This document shows positions 36,681-45,461 of a stretch of DNA of 64,000 bases, piece by piece (the stretch's first letter is position 1; every line of letters starts with the position of its first letter). This stretch comes from Iamia sp. SCSIO 61187 (GTDB taxonomy: Bacteria; Actinomycetota; Acidimicrobiia; Acidimicrobiales; Iamiaceae). The notes under the pieces were generated by a model that saw nothing but the letters and a program-made list of their open reading frames with translations, was not told the DNA's origin and made no database searches. The stretch covers positions 3,538,001 through 3,602,000 of the forward strand of contig NZ_CP050948.1 of the NCBI RefSeq assembly GCF_019443745.1. Direction: 5' to 3'. Position numbers and translations under genes: made by a program.

Positions 36681-38843
36681 GTGACCGACAGGGCCCCCGA
36701 GCCACCCGCCGTCCTCCGCTTCGCCACCGCGGACCCGCCCGTGGCCGAGCGCCGTCCCGCCACCCGGACCCGCCACGGCACCACCGACGCCGACGACCTG
36801 GGCTGGCTGCGCCACCACGACGACCCCGCCCTCCTGCCCCTGCTGGAGGCCGAGGACGCCCACGCCGATGCGGTCCTGGCGCCGCTGGAGCCGCTGGTCG
36901 ACCGGATCGAGGGCGAGATCCGCGAGCGGACGCAGGAGGACGACCTCTCCGTCCCGCACCGCAAGGGGGCGTGGTGGTACCAGTCCCGCACCGTCGAGGG
37001 CGCGTCCTACGCCATCCACGAGCGGCGCCCCGACGCCGGCGACGGGTCGGGCCCGGTCCCCGACGCCGATCCGGTGGTCATCCTGGACGAGAACGCGCTG
37101 GCCGAGGGCCACCCCTACCTGTCGCTGGGGGTGGCCGACATCAGCCCCGACGGCTGGCTCCTCGCCTACGCCGTCGACCACGACGGCTCCGAGGCCCACG
37201 AGCTCCGGGTGCGCGACCTCCGCACCGGCGCCGACCTCGACGTGGCCATCGCCAACGTGTCCTACGGCTTCGGGTGGGCCGCCGACAGCTCCGGGTTCTG
37301 CTACACGACCCTCGACCCGTCCCAGCGGCCGTGGCGCGTCCACTCCCACTTCCTCGGCTCCGACCCCGCCGGCGCCGAGGACTCGCTCCTCCTCGAGGAG
37401 CCCGACGACCGGTTCTGGGTCGGCGTCGGGGCCAGCCGCAGCGGCGACCTGATCACCATCGACGTGAGCAGCGCCATCACCTCCGAGCTGCACCTCGTCG
37501 ACGCCCACGCCATCGAGGACGGGGCCACCCTGGCGATCCCCCGCCGCCACGGCGTCGAGGTCCAGGCCGCCCACCACGGCCACTGGCTGTACCTGGTGTC
37601 CAACGACGAGGCCCTGGACTTCGCCCTGTGGCGGGCGCCCCTGGCGGCCGCCGACCGGGGCCGGTGGCAGCCGATCATCCCCCACCAGCCGGGGACCCGG
37701 ATCGTCGGCGTCGAGGCCTTCGCCGCCCACCTCGTCGTGCACCTGCGCACCGGCGGCCGCCCCGCCCTGCGGGTGATCGACGGGGCCGCCCTCGAGGGCG
37801 AGGACCCGCCCGCCCTCGACGCCGTCGCCGCCGCGAGCCGCGACCTCACCTTCCCCGACGCCGGCTACTCGTTGGGCGGCGGGGCCAACGAGGAGTGGGA
37901 CACCACCCGCTACCGGTTCTCGTACCAGTCGCTGACCACCCCGGGGACGGTGCTCGAGGAGGACCTGGCCACCGGTGAGCGGGTCCAGCTCAAGCAGACC
38001 CCGGTCCTGGGGGACTTCGACCCCGCCCGCTACCGGACCGAGCAGGTGTGGGCCCCGGCGGCCGACGGCACCCTCGTCCCGGTGTCGCTCGCCTGCCGGG
38101 CCGACCACGCCCTCGACGGCGCCGCCCCGCTCGTGCTCCACGCGTACGGCGCCTACGAGATCAGCATGGACCCGTGGTTCTCCATCCCCCGGCTGTCGCT
38201 CCTCGACCGGGGCGTCGTGTTCGCCATCGCCCACGTGCGGGGCGGGGGCGAGATGGGCCGCTCCTGGTACGAGGACGGGAAGCTCCTGGCCAAGCCCCAC
38301 TCGTTCTCCGACCTGGTGGCGGCGGCCGACCACCTGGCCGACGCCGGCTGGTGCGCCCCCGACCGCATCGCCATCCGGGGCGGGTCGGCCGGCGGCCTCC
38401 TCGTCGGCGCCGCCACCAACCTGGCCCCGGAGCGGTTCCGGGCCGTGGTGGCCGAGGTGCCGTTCGTCGACGCCCTGGCCACGATCCTCGACCCCGACGC
38501 GCCCCTCACCGCCACCGAGTGGGAGGAGTGGGGCAACCCCATCACCGACCCCGAGGTGTTCGCCACCATGCGGGCCTACAGCCCCACCGAGAACGTCGGC
38601 ACCGGGCCCTACCCGGTCGTGCTGGCGACGGGCGGGCTGCACGACCCCCGGGTCGGCGTCCACGAGCCGGCCATCTGGGTGCAGCGCCTCCGGGAGCGGA
38701 CCGAGCCCTCCCCCGATCGTCCGGTGATCTTCCGGGTCGAGCTGGGCGCCGGCCACGGCGGCCCCTCCGGCCGCTACGACGCCTGGCGCCGCGAGGCCGA
38801 GACCCTCGCCTTCCTCCTGACCGCCCTCGAGGTCGAGGCCTAG
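36681..38843 (+). CDS. S9 family peptidase, oligopeptidase B type
   Basis: This 720-residue cytosolic serine peptidase cuts short peptides, typically after basic residues. An N-terminal beta-propeller (about 60-430) is followed by an alpha/beta-hydrolase domain with the nucleophile elbow GGSAGG (Ser569). The preceding region HVRGGGEMGRSWYEDGK and the later catalytic His in GAGHGGPSGRYD are also seen. The opening (RHGTTDADDLGWLR; DDPALLPLLEAED) is characteristic of protease II. GTG 36681 has TATCGT seven bases upstream. There is no signal peptide. Asp for the triad is probably within the DPRVGVHEP region. Confidence 0.93.
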   Translation: MTDRAPEPPAVLRFATADPPVAERRPATRTRHGTTDADDLGWLRHHDDPALLPLLEAEDAHADAVLAPLEPLVDRIEGEIRERTQEDDLSVPHRKGAWWYQSRTVEGASYAIHERRPDAGDGSGPVPDADPVVILDENALAEGHPYLSLGVADISPDGWLLAYAVDHDGSEAHELRVRDLRTGADLDVAIANVSYGFGWAADSSGFCYTTLDPSQRPWRVHSHFLGSDPAGAEDSLLLEEPDDRFWVGVGASRSGDLITIDVSSAITSELHLVDAHAIEDGATLAIPRRHGVEVQAAHHGHWLYLVSNDEALDFALWRAPLAAADRGRWQPIIPHQPGTRIVGVEAFAAHLVVHLRTGGRPALRVIDGAALEGEDPPALDAVAAASRDLTFPDAGYSLGGGANEEWDTTRYRFSYQSLTTPGTVLEEDLATGERVQLKQTPVLGDFDPARYRTEQVWAPAADGTLVPVSLACRADHALDGAAPLVLHAYGAYEISMDPWFSIPRLSLLDRGVVFAIAHVRGGGEMGRSWYEDGKLLAKPHSFSDLVAAADHLADAGWCAPDRIAIRGGSAGGLLVGAATNLAPERFRAVVAEVPFVDALATILDPDAPLTATEWEEWGNPITDPEVFATMRAYSPTENVGTGPYPVVLATGGLHDPRVGVHEPAIWVQRLRERTEPSPDRPVIFRVELGAGHGGPSGRYDAWRREAETLAFLLTALEVEA

Positions 38844-38862
38844 CGCTCCAACGAGGCGGAGC

Positions 38863-38911
38863 CACGTCCGCCGACCCCGCCCCGCCACCCCAGCCGGAGT
38901 CAGCGGACGTG
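38863..38911. terminator. Hairpin between convergent genes
   Basis: CACGTCCGCCGAC (38863-38875) pairs with 38899-38911 with one mismatch over 13 bases and a 23-base loop. It lies between the converging peptidase and flavin reductase stops. Confidence 0.5.
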
Positions 38912-38925
38912 CTCGACCCTTCTCG

Positions 38926-39426
38926 TCAGCGTTCCAACGAGGCGTAGCCGCCTCGGTAGAAGATGAGGGGATGGGCCTTGACGTCGTCGGCGACGGCGAG
39001 GTCGTGGACCCGGCCGACGACCAGGTCGTGGTCGCCGGCGGGGTGGACGGCCTCGAGCTCGCAGTCGATCCAGGCCACCACGTCGTGGATGCGGGGGGCG
39101 CCGGACCAGGGGGCGGCGTCGTAGCCGATGCCGGCGAACTTGTCCTCGCCCTTGCCGGCGAAGACCCGGCAGACGTCCTCCTGGTGGTCGCCGAGCACGT
39201 TGACGCAGAAGCGGCCCGCCTCGCGGATGCGGGGCCAGCTCGACGACTGGCTCCCGGCCGCGAACCCGACCAGCGGCGGATCCAGCGACACCGAGAAGAA
39301 CGAGCCCACCGCCAGGCCGACCTTGCCGGCGTCGTCCTCGGCCGAGATGACCGTCACCCCCGTCGGGAAGTGGCCGAGCACCGTCCGGAACTTCGAGGGG
39401 TCGATGGCAGTGGGGTGATCTGACAC
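38926..39426 (-). CDS. Flavin reductase-like domain protein
   Basis: This 166-residue FMN-binding split-barrel protein has FRTVLGHFPTGVTVISA, the family SFFSVSLDPPLVGFA, and a C-terminal HPLIFYRGGYASL typical of NAD(P)H:flavin reductases that serve two-component monooxygenases. No monooxygenase component is adjacent; the next gene is an acyl-CoA dehydrogenase on the same strand. GTG 39426 has TAACGT (plus strand 39433-39438) six bases upstream, so it is likely leaderless. A second, slightly different copy of its last codons lies at 38844-38863. Confidence 0.9.
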   Translation of the reverse strand: MSDHPTAIDPSKFRTVLGHFPTGVTVISAEDDAGKVGLAVGSFFSVSLDPPLVGFAAGSQSSSWPRIREAGRFCVNVLGDHQEDVCRVFAGKGEDKFAGIGYDAAPWSGAPRIHDVVAWIDCELEAVHPAGDHDLVVGRVHDLAVADDVKAHPLIFYRGGYASLER

Positions 39427-39446
39427 GCCGTCACGTTAGGCGGGGC

Positions 39447-40619
39447 TCAGTAGGACCGAGGCAAGCCCAGGACCTGCTGGGCCAGGTAGTTGAGGGTCAT
39501 CTCCTGGCTCACCGGGGCGACCCTCATGATGCGGGCCTCGCGCCAGTAGCGGCCGACGTGGTACTCCTCGGCGAACCCCAGCCCGCCGTGCACCTGGAGG
39601 ACGCGGTCGCAGGCGTCGAAGCCGGCCTCGGCGGCGAGGTACTTGGCCGTGTTGGCCTCCTCCCCGCACGGGAGGCCGTGGTCGTAGCGCCAGGCCGCCA
39701 GCTGCACCATCAGCCAGGCCGCCCGCAGCCGGGCGTGGGCGTCGGCCAGCGGGTGGCTGAGGGCCTGGTTGGCGCCGATCGGGCGGCCGAAGACCTGGCG
39801 CTCCTTGGCGTAGGCGATGCCCCGCCGGAGGGCGGCCAGCCCGGTGCCGATGGCCTCCGCCGCGATCAGGATGCGCTCCGGGTTGAGCCCGCTCAGCAGG
39901 TGCCGGAAGCCCCGGCCCTCCTCGCCCACCAGGCGCCAGCCCTCGACCGGGAGCTCGTCGTAGAACACCTCGCAGCTGCCGACGGCGTTGCGGGCCGTCT
40001 TGGGGATGGGCCGGACGGTGACGTGGGCGGGATCGAGGTCGACGAGGAAGAGGCTCAGCCCGTCGAGCCCGGCCTCGGCCTCGCCGGTGCGGGCCAGCAG
40101 CAGGCACACCTCGGACTCCTCGGCCTTGGAGGTCCAGATCTTCTGGCCCGAGATGCGCCAGCCGCCGTCCTCCCCGATCGTCGCGTCGGGCGTGGCCCGG
40201 GTGGCGATGCGCGACGTGTCGGTGCCGGCGGTCGGCTCGGTGACGCCGAAGGCGACGTGGAGGTCGCCGGCGGCGGCGCGCGGGAGGAACGCCTCCTGCA
40301 ACCGCTCGCTCCCGAACCGGACGACCGGCTCGAGCCCGAAGACGGTGAGGTGCAGGGCGGTGCACCCGTTCATGGCCGCCCCCGACGCCGCCACCTCCCG
40401 CATGAGGATGGCGGCCTCGGTGATCCCGCACCCGCCGCCGCCGAAGCGCTCCGGGATGGCGACGCCGACCCACCCGCCGGCGACCATGGCGTCGTAGAAC
40501 TCCCACGGGAACCGGTGGTCGCGGTCGCAGCCGGCCCAGTAGTCGTCGTCGAACTCGGCGCACACGGCCCGGACCCCGGCGGCGACGGCCTCGTGGTCGG
40601 GGTCCTCGGCCAGGTCCAC
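39447..40619 (-). CDS. Acyl-CoA dehydrogenase
   Basis: This 390-residue FAD flavoprotein performs alpha,beta-dehydrogenation of an acyl-CoA. It shows VAIPERFGGGGCGITEAA, the flavin/substrate region FGVTEPTAGTDTSRI, WRISGQKIWTS, a central AFG-like helix region, and the C-terminal VLQVHGGLGFAEEYHVGRYWR. The catalytic Glu cannot be assigned with certainty by eye. Start GTG 40619 gives the usual family length and lies 19 bases after the metallo-hydrolase stop, suggesting one operon. The substrate is unknown. Confidence 0.9.
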   Translation of the reverse strand: MDLAEDPDHEAVAAGVRAVCAEFDDDYWAGCDRDHRFPWEFYDAMVAGGWVGVAIPERFGGGGCGITEAAILMREVAASGAAMNGCTALHLTVFGLEPVVRFGSERLQEAFLPRAAAGDLHVAFGVTEPTAGTDTSRIATRATPDATIGEDGGWRISGQKIWTSKAEESEVCLLLARTGEAEAGLDGLSLFLVDLDPAHVTVRPIPKTARNAVGSCEVFYDELPVEGWRLVGEEGRGFRHLLSGLNPERILIAAEAIGTGLAALRRGIAYAKERQVFGRPIGANQALSHPLADAHARLRAAWLMVQLAAWRYDHGLPCGEEANTAKYLAAEAGFDACDRVLQVHGGLGFAEEYHVGRYWREARIMRVAPVSQEMTLNYLAQQVLGLPRSY

Positions 40620-40638
40620 GGGGGTGGAGAGGGGGCCG

Positions 40639-41580
40639 CTAGCGGCGGCCGGCGGCCACCGCACCCCGGGACGCCACCCCGTCGGAGTCGACCGCGACCG
40701 GCCGGACCGTGGGGCCGGACGGGGTCTCGGGGCGGCGGTGCAGCGACACCGTGGTGCCCTCGGCGGCGGCGATGACCTCGGCCAGGCCCCGCGCCGCGCC
40801 CTCCTGGCGGGCATGGCGCAGCAGGGCGTCGACGCCCTCGTCGTGGCGCTCGGGGTCGTGGTGGAAGAGGGCCAGGCGGGAGGCACCGGCGGTGGCGGCC
40901 ACGTGGACGGCGTAGTCGACGGTGCAGTGGCCCCAGTCGGACTTGCCCGAGAAGTCGTCCGGCGTGAACTGGGCGTCGTGGATGACCAGGTCGGCGCCCT
41001 CGCACAGGGCCAGCGCCCCCTCGGCGATCCGGTCGGTGCCGTCGACGGGCTGCTGGTGGTCGCTGATGTAGGCGATGACGACGCCGTCGACCTCGACCCG
41101 GTAGCCGTTGGTGGCGCCCACGTGGGGCACGGTGCGGGCGGTGACGGTGGCCCCGTCGACCTCGACGGTGTCGCCGTCGTCGAAGTCCACGAAGTCGATG
41201 TGGCCGTGGAGCTGCTCGGCGGTGACGGGGAAGTACGGCGGCCGGAGGAACTGGCCGAACGCCTCGGCCAGGCTGAGGTCCGACTGCGGGCGCGGGGCGC
41301 GCACGGTGAGGTGGGCGCCGGGGGCGAGGACGGGCACGAAGAACGGCAGGCCCTGGACATGGTCCCAGTGGATGTGGGTGACGAAGGCGTGCCCGGCGAA
41401 GGTGCCGTCGCAGGGCTGGGTCTGGCCGAAGAACCGGAGACCGGTGCCGAGGTCGAGGATGATGGGGAGGCGGCCGGGGCGCTCGATCGAGACGCAGGCG
41501 GTGTTGCCGCCGTAGCGGCGGTTGGCGTCGCACGGACAGGGGGTCGAACCTCGGACTCCCCAGAACGTGATGTCGACCAT
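40639..41580 (-). CDS. Metallo-beta-lactamase fold hydrolase
   Basis: This 313-residue protein begins VDITFWGVRGSTPCP and has the metal motif THIHWDHVQGLPFF (HxHxDH), later VPHVGATNGYRVEVDG and the Asp/His pair ISDHQQ and DAQFT, with a terminal ALFHHDPERHDE. The pattern fits cyclic-phosphodiesterase/RNase Z-like MBL proteins (PhnP-type), acting on phosphodiesters. ATG 41580 has an AAGGGG Shine-Dalgarno; the longer frame upstream lacks support. A TACGGT hexamer (plus strand 41618-41623) about 38 bases upstream may be its -10. It probably leads a two-gene transcript with the acyl-CoA dehydrogenase. Confidence 0.88.
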   Translation of the reverse strand: MVDITFWGVRGSTPCPCDANRRYGGNTACVSIERPGRLPIILDLGTGLRFFGQTQPCDGTFAGHAFVTHIHWDHVQGLPFFVPVLAPGAHLTVRAPRPQSDLSLAEAFGQFLRPPYFPVTAEQLHGHIDFVDFDDGDTVEVDGATVTARTVPHVGATNGYRVEVDGVVIAYISDHQQPVDGTDRIAEGALALCEGADLVIHDAQFTPDDFSGKSDWGHCTVDYAVHVAATAGASRLALFHHDPERHDEGVDALLRHARQEGAARGLAEVIAAAEGTTVSLHRRPETPSGPTVRPVAVDSDGVASRGAVAAGRR

Positions 41581-41760
41581 GCGCTGTCCCCTTGTCACCC
41601 GCCCCAGGTGGCGCCGCACCGTAGTCGCGGTGACCGGTGCCTGGACTGTGTGTGACAGGAATCTCAGATACGACGGCAAGCGCCACGATCCCTGGCGCGA
41701 GCGATCGTGAACGTGGTCACGCGGAACGGGGTGACCGGCGCCCCGCTACCGTCCCGCCCG

Positions 41761-42675
41761 ATGGACACCGACACCGCCTCCGGCCTGGCGATCGAGCGCA
41801 CCGACCTGGGCGACCTCGACGTCGCCTGGCTCACCGACCCGGCGGCCGATGCCTCCGCGCCCCTCGCGCTCCTGCTGCACGGCTTCCCCGACGCGGCGCC
41901 GACGTGGCGCCACCTGATCCCCGACCTGACCGCCGCCGGGTTCCGCCCGGTGGCCCCGTGGCTCCGGGGCTACGCCCCGACGTCGGTGCCGGCCGACGGG
42001 CTGTACCAGGTGGGCGCCCTCGCCCGCGACGCCAGCCGCCTCCACGAGGCCCTCGGGGCCGACGACCGGGCCGTGATCGTCGGGCACGACTGGGGCGCCA
42101 TGGCGACCTACGCCGCCGTCGGCTGGGAGCCCGACCGCTGGCGCCGGGCCGTCACCATGGCCGTGCCCCCGGCCGGGGCCATGTTCGGCGGGTTCACGTC
42201 CTACGACCAGCTCCGGCGCAGCTGGTACATGTTCTTCTTCCAGAGCCCCCTCGCCGAGGGCGTGGTGGCCGGCGACGACCTGGCCTTCATCGACCGGCTG
42301 TGGGCCGACTGGTCGCCCGGCCACGACGCCGGCGACGACCTGCCGGCGGTGAAGGACGCCCTCCGGGACCCGGCCAACCTGGCCGCCGCCCTCGGCTACT
42401 ACCGGGCGACGCTGGGCGACGGCCCCACCAGCCCCGACCTCGACGCCCCCCAGGCCGGGTGGATGACGCCGACGCCGGTCGCCACCCTCTACCTGCACGG
42501 CGCGACCGACGGCTGCCTCGGCGCCGAGCTCGTCACCGGCGCCGAGGCCCAGCTGCCGGCGCCCGGCTCGCGGGCCCAGGTGCTGGACGGGGTCGGGCAC
42601 TTCCTGCACGTCGAGGCGCCCGAGCTCGTCAACCCCCTCGTCACCGCCTTCCTCACCGAGGAGACCCCCGCATGA
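41761..42675 (+). CDS. Alpha/beta hydrolase, epoxide hydrolase/dehalogenase-like
   Basis: This 304-residue enzyme has the oxyanion motif [15 protein letters not shown] and an aspartate nucleophile in [12 protein letters not shown], the signature of epoxide hydrolases, haloalkane dehalogenases and fluoroacetate dehalogenases. The terminal His lies in [12 protein letters not shown]. The cap region has Trp and Tyr ([10 protein letters not shown]) as in epoxide hydrolases. Start ATG 41761 is backed by TACCGT (41747-41752) eight bases upstream. Its stop overlaps the next start (ATGA). Confidence 0.9.
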   Translation: MDTDTASGLAIERTDLGDLDVAWLTDPAADASAPLALLLHGFPDAAPTWRHLIPDLTAAGFRPVAPWLRGYAPTSVPADGLYQVGALARDASRLHEALGADDRAVIVGHDWGAMATYAAVGWEPDRWRRAVTMAVPPAGAMFGGFTSYDQLRRSWYMFFFQSPLAEGVVAGDDLAFIDRLWADWSPGHDAGDDLPAVKDALRDPANLAAALGYYRATLGDGPTSPDLDAPQAGWMTPTPVATLYLHGATDGCLGAELVTGAEAQLPAPGSRAQVLDGVGHFLHVEAPELVNPLVTAFLTEETPA

Positions 42676-43181
42676 GCGCCCCCGGCCTCACCCCCGACGA
42701 CCTCGTGGAGATCCACCTGATCGAGCGGCTCAAGTACGCCTACCTGCGCTGCCTCGACCAGAAGCTGTGGGACACGATGGAGACGCTGCTGACGCCCGAC
42801 GTGGAGGCGACCTACTCCGGGGGGGCCAACGCCCACTCCGGGCGTGACGCGGTGATGGACTTCCTGCGGCGCACGATGGGGTCCGAGACGTTCCACTCCT
42901 CGCACCACTGCCACCACCCCGAGATCGACCTCGACGGCCCCGACCGGGCCACCGGCACGTGGGCGCTCGAGGACACCGTCCACCTCCTCGACTACGACCT
43001 CACCATCCGGGGGGCGGCGTTCTACGAGGACACCTACGTCAAGGTCGACGGCCGCTGGCTGATCGCGGCCACCGGCTACAAGCGCCTGTGGGAGGAGATG
43101 TCGCCCCGGGGGTCGATCGAGGGCCTCCAGCTCACCGCCAGCTGGTGGCGCACCGACGGCCGCTCCTCCCTCACCGGCTGA
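42672..43181 (+). CDS. SnoaL-like (NTF2 fold) protein
   Basis: The 169-residue protein resembles ring-hydroxylating dioxygenase beta-like/SnoaL proteins: IERLKYAYLRCLDQKLWDTM, DVEATYSGG, SSHHCHHPEIDLDG, DTYVKVDGRWLIAATGYKR. The His cluster (SHHCHH) could support catalysis or metal binding. It is translationally coupled to the upstream hydrolase, so the two may act on one compound, perhaps in steroid or aromatic degradation; this is inference only. Confidence 0.85.
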   Translation: MSAPGLTPDDLVEIHLIERLKYAYLRCLDQKLWDTMETLLTPDVEATYSGGANAHSGRDAVMDFLRRTMGSETFHSSHHCHHPEIDLDGPDRATGTWALEDTVHLLDYDLTIRGAAFYEDTYVKVDGRWLIAATGYKRLWEEMSPRGSIEGLQLTASWWRTDGRSSLTG

Positions 43182-43215
43182 CGGCCGGGGGCGGGTCGGA
43201 CCCACCCCGCCCCCG

Positions 43216-44073
43216 CTACGGGAGGTGCCAGGTGCCCGTCGTCGGGTCGACGACGGCGAGGCCGTCGGCCACCAGGGTGGCGGCGACGCGGGTGGCCCGG
43301 TCGACGTCGTCGGGCCAGCCCATGGCGGCGGGGACGTCGCCGGCGGCGACCGCACCGGCGCGGAGCGCGTCGACGAGGCGGCCCCGGCCCTGGCGGTCGC
43401 TCCCCTCGAACCGGGACTGCGGCCTCTGCCGCACCCACGGGTCGGGCGCACCGCTCCCCCGCCACGTGCAGCGGGCCGCCACCGGGCACCGGTCGCACGC
43501 CGGACGGGGCCGGCACATCGTCGCCCCCAGCTCCATGACGGCCTGGTTCCAGGCCCACGCCCCGCCCGGGGCGTGCCCGTCGGCGATGACCGCCAGGGCG
43601 TCGGCCGTGGCCTGGTCGACGGGCCGCCCGACGAGGCGGGACAGGGCCCGGGTGACGTTGACGTCCATGCACGCCACCGGCTGCTCGTGGGCGAAGGCCA
43701 GCACGGCCCGGGCGGTGTAGGGGCCCACGCCGGGGAGCGCCAGGAGCCCCTCGAGGGTCGTCGGGAGGGCGCCAGCGTGGTCGGCGACGACGGCGACGGC
43801 ACACCGGTGGAGGTTGACCGCCCGACGGTTGTAGCCCAGCCCCTGCCACTCCTCGACGACGTCGCCCGCGGGCACGGCGGCGCAGGCGGCCGGCGTCGGG
43901 AAGCGGTCGAGGAAGGCGGCGAAGCGGGGCTCGACCCGGGTCACCCCGGTCTGCTGGAGCATGAGCTCGGAGACGAGGATCGCCCAGGGGTCGCGGGTCC
44001 GCCGCCAGGGAAGGTCCCGCGCTGACACCCCGAACCACGCCGCCAGCTCCACGACGAGCCCCGCGTCGGTCAC
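43216..44073 (-). CDS. mutY: A/G-specific adenine glycosylase, short form
   Basis: This 285-residue base-excision repair enzyme removes adenine opposite 8-oxoguanine. It has the catalytic Glu in ELMLQQTGV, the helix-hairpin-helix LPGVGPYTARAVLAFA followed by the catalytic Asp in ACMDVNVTR, and a 4Fe-4S cluster set CRPRPACDRCPVAARC. The C-terminal NUDIX-like 8-oxoG recognition domain of full-length MutY (about 350 residues) is missing, replaced by a short winged-helix-like tail; actinobacterial members are often short. GTG 44073 overlaps the methyltransferase stop (GTGA). Confidence 0.92.
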   Translation of the reverse strand: MTDAGLVVELAAWFGVSARDLPWRRTRDPWAILVSELMLQQTGVTRVEPRFAAFLDRFPTPAACAAVPAGDVVEEWQGLGYNRRAVNLHRCAVAVVADHAGALPTTLEGLLALPGVGPYTARAVLAFAHEQPVACMDVNVTRALSRLVGRPVDQATADALAVIADGHAPGGAWAWNQAVMELGATMCRPRPACDRCPVAARCTWRGSGAPDPWVRQRPQSRFEGSDRQGRGRLVDALRAGAVAAGDVPAAMGWPDDVDRATRVAATLVADGLAVVDPTTGTWHLP

Positions 44074-44849
44074 ACCTCTCGGCGGCACCAGTAGACGACC
44101 GTCTCGTAGGGCAGGTCGAAGGTGTCGCCCAGGTCGGCGACGAGCTCGCGGATCTTCACCGCGAGGCGCTCGCGCTCGGCCGTGGGGCGCGACGCGATGT
44201 ACGACGTGGAGAGCACCCGGGCCACGAGGGTGTCGGGGTCCATGGGCTGGCGGTAGGTCGTGTCGTGGCGGCGGACGGGGCCGAAGGGGACGTCGAGGCC
44301 GTCGATGCGGGCGGCCCAGTCGACCTCGGTCGTGTACGGCACCCGGTGCTCGCCCCGCTCGTCCCACCGGATGAGCCGGCTGAGCTCGGCGACCCACGGC
44401 TCGCGGGTGTCGCGCTCGTTCCAGATCAGGCCCAGGCCGCCCCCGGGGCGGAGGACCCATGCGATCTCCCGCAGGGCGGCCTCGGCGTCGAACCAGTGGA
44501 AGGCCTGGGCCACCGTCACGGCGTCGACCGAGGCGTCGGGGAGCGGGAGCCGCTCGGCGGTGCCGTCGAGCACCATGGCCGACGGCACGTTGGCGCGGAG
44601 GCGCTCGCGCATCTCGGCCACGGGCTCGACGGCGACGACCTCGGCGCCGGTGGGGACGAGCAGGCGGGTCAGCTTCCCCGTCCCGGCGGCCAGGTCGAGG
44701 ACCCGGGCGCCGGGGCCGATCGCCAGCTCGCGGCACAGCAGGCCGACGGCGTCGGCCGGGTACGACGGGCGGCCCCGCTCGTAGTCGTCGGCGCCGGCGG
44801 AGAAGCCGGCGGCGGCGGACTCGGGGACGCGCCCGTCGAGCGGGGTCAC
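44070..44849 (-). CDS. Class I SAM-dependent methyltransferase
   Basis: This 259-residue enzyme has the RGRPSYPADAV N-terminal signature, motif I VLDLAAGTGKLT, motif II AEVVAVEPVAEM, AQAFHWFDAEAAL and LRPGGGLGLIWNE. This is the type 11 family near trans-aconitate/ubiquinone-like methyltransferases. The substrate is unknown. It is the middle gene of MaoC-methyltransferase-mutY; its GTG 44849 starts 2 bases before the MaoC stop ends and its stop overlaps mutY. Confidence 0.9.
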   Translation of the reverse strand: MTPLDGRVPESAAAGFSAGADDYERGRPSYPADAVGLLCRELAIGPGARVLDLAAGTGKLTRLLVPTGAEVVAVEPVAEMRERLRANVPSAMVLDGTAERLPLPDASVDAVTVAQAFHWFDAEAALREIAWVLRPGGGLGLIWNERDTREPWVAELSRLIRWDERGEHRVPYTTEVDWAARIDGLDVPFGPVRRHDTTYRQPMDPDTLVARVLSTSYIASRPTAERERLAVKIRELVADLGDTFDLPYETVVYWCRREV

Positions 44850-44850
44850 G

Positions 44851-45378
44851 TCAGCCGCTGGACTCGGCGTCGCTCCACACGGAGTCGACGTCGTAGGGGC
44901 GGGGCCGCTGCGGCGCCTCGGCCTCGGTCCACACCATCACCTTGCGCTTGAAGTAGCAGACCTCCTCGCCCCGCTGGTTGATGCCCTTGGTCTCGACGGT
45001 GACGATGCCGCGGTCGCCCTTGGAGGTCAGCTTCTTGTCGAGCACGCGGGTCTCGGCGTGGATGGTGTCGCCGTGGAAGGTGGGCTTGGCGTGCTTGAGC
45101 ACCTCGACCTCGAGGTTGGCCACGGCCTGGCCCGACACGTCGGGGACGCTCATGCCCAGCACCAGCGAGTAGACGAGGTTGCCGACCACCACGTTGCGGC
45201 CCTGGGGCGCCTTCTCCGCGTACCAGTCGTTGGTGTGGAGGGGGTGGTGGTTCATGGTGATCATGCAGAAGAGGTGGTCGTCGTACTCCGTGATCGTCTT
45301 GCCCGGCCAGTGCCGATAGACGTCCCCGACCTTGAAGTCCTCGTAGGTTCGGCCGAAGGGGCGCTCGTGGACGGTCAC
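44851..45378 (-). CDS. MaoC family hydratase
   Basis: This 175-residue hot-dog fold protein has the MaoC hydratase motif region CMITMNHHPLHTNDWYAEK (Asp/His pair), GNLVYSLVLGMSV and KPTFHGDTIHAETRVLDKK. Relatives hydrate enoyl-CoA esters, for example mesaconyl-CoA hydratase or R-specific enoyl-CoA hydratase. The start is certain: a near-perfect Shine-Dalgarno AGGAGGA precedes GTG 45378. Given the methylsuccinyl-CoA-dehydrogenase-like gene 2.5 kb away, a mesaconyl-CoA hydratase role is possible but unproven. Confidence 0.88.
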   Translation of the reverse strand: MTVHERPFGRTYEDFKVGDVYRHWPGKTITEYDDHLFCMITMNHHPLHTNDWYAEKAPQGRNVVVGNLVYSLVLGMSVPDVSGQAVANLEVEVLKHAKPTFHGDTIHAETRVLDKKLTSKGDRGIVTVETKGINQRGEEVCYFKRKVMVWTEAEAPQRPRPYDVDSVWSDAESSG

Positions 45379-45461
45379 GTTTCTCCTCCTGAGGGGGTCC
45401 TCGGTGCGGGCGCCAGCGTAGGTGCCGGGCCCCGGTCGACCCCCAGCCGGAGGCCCCTCAC

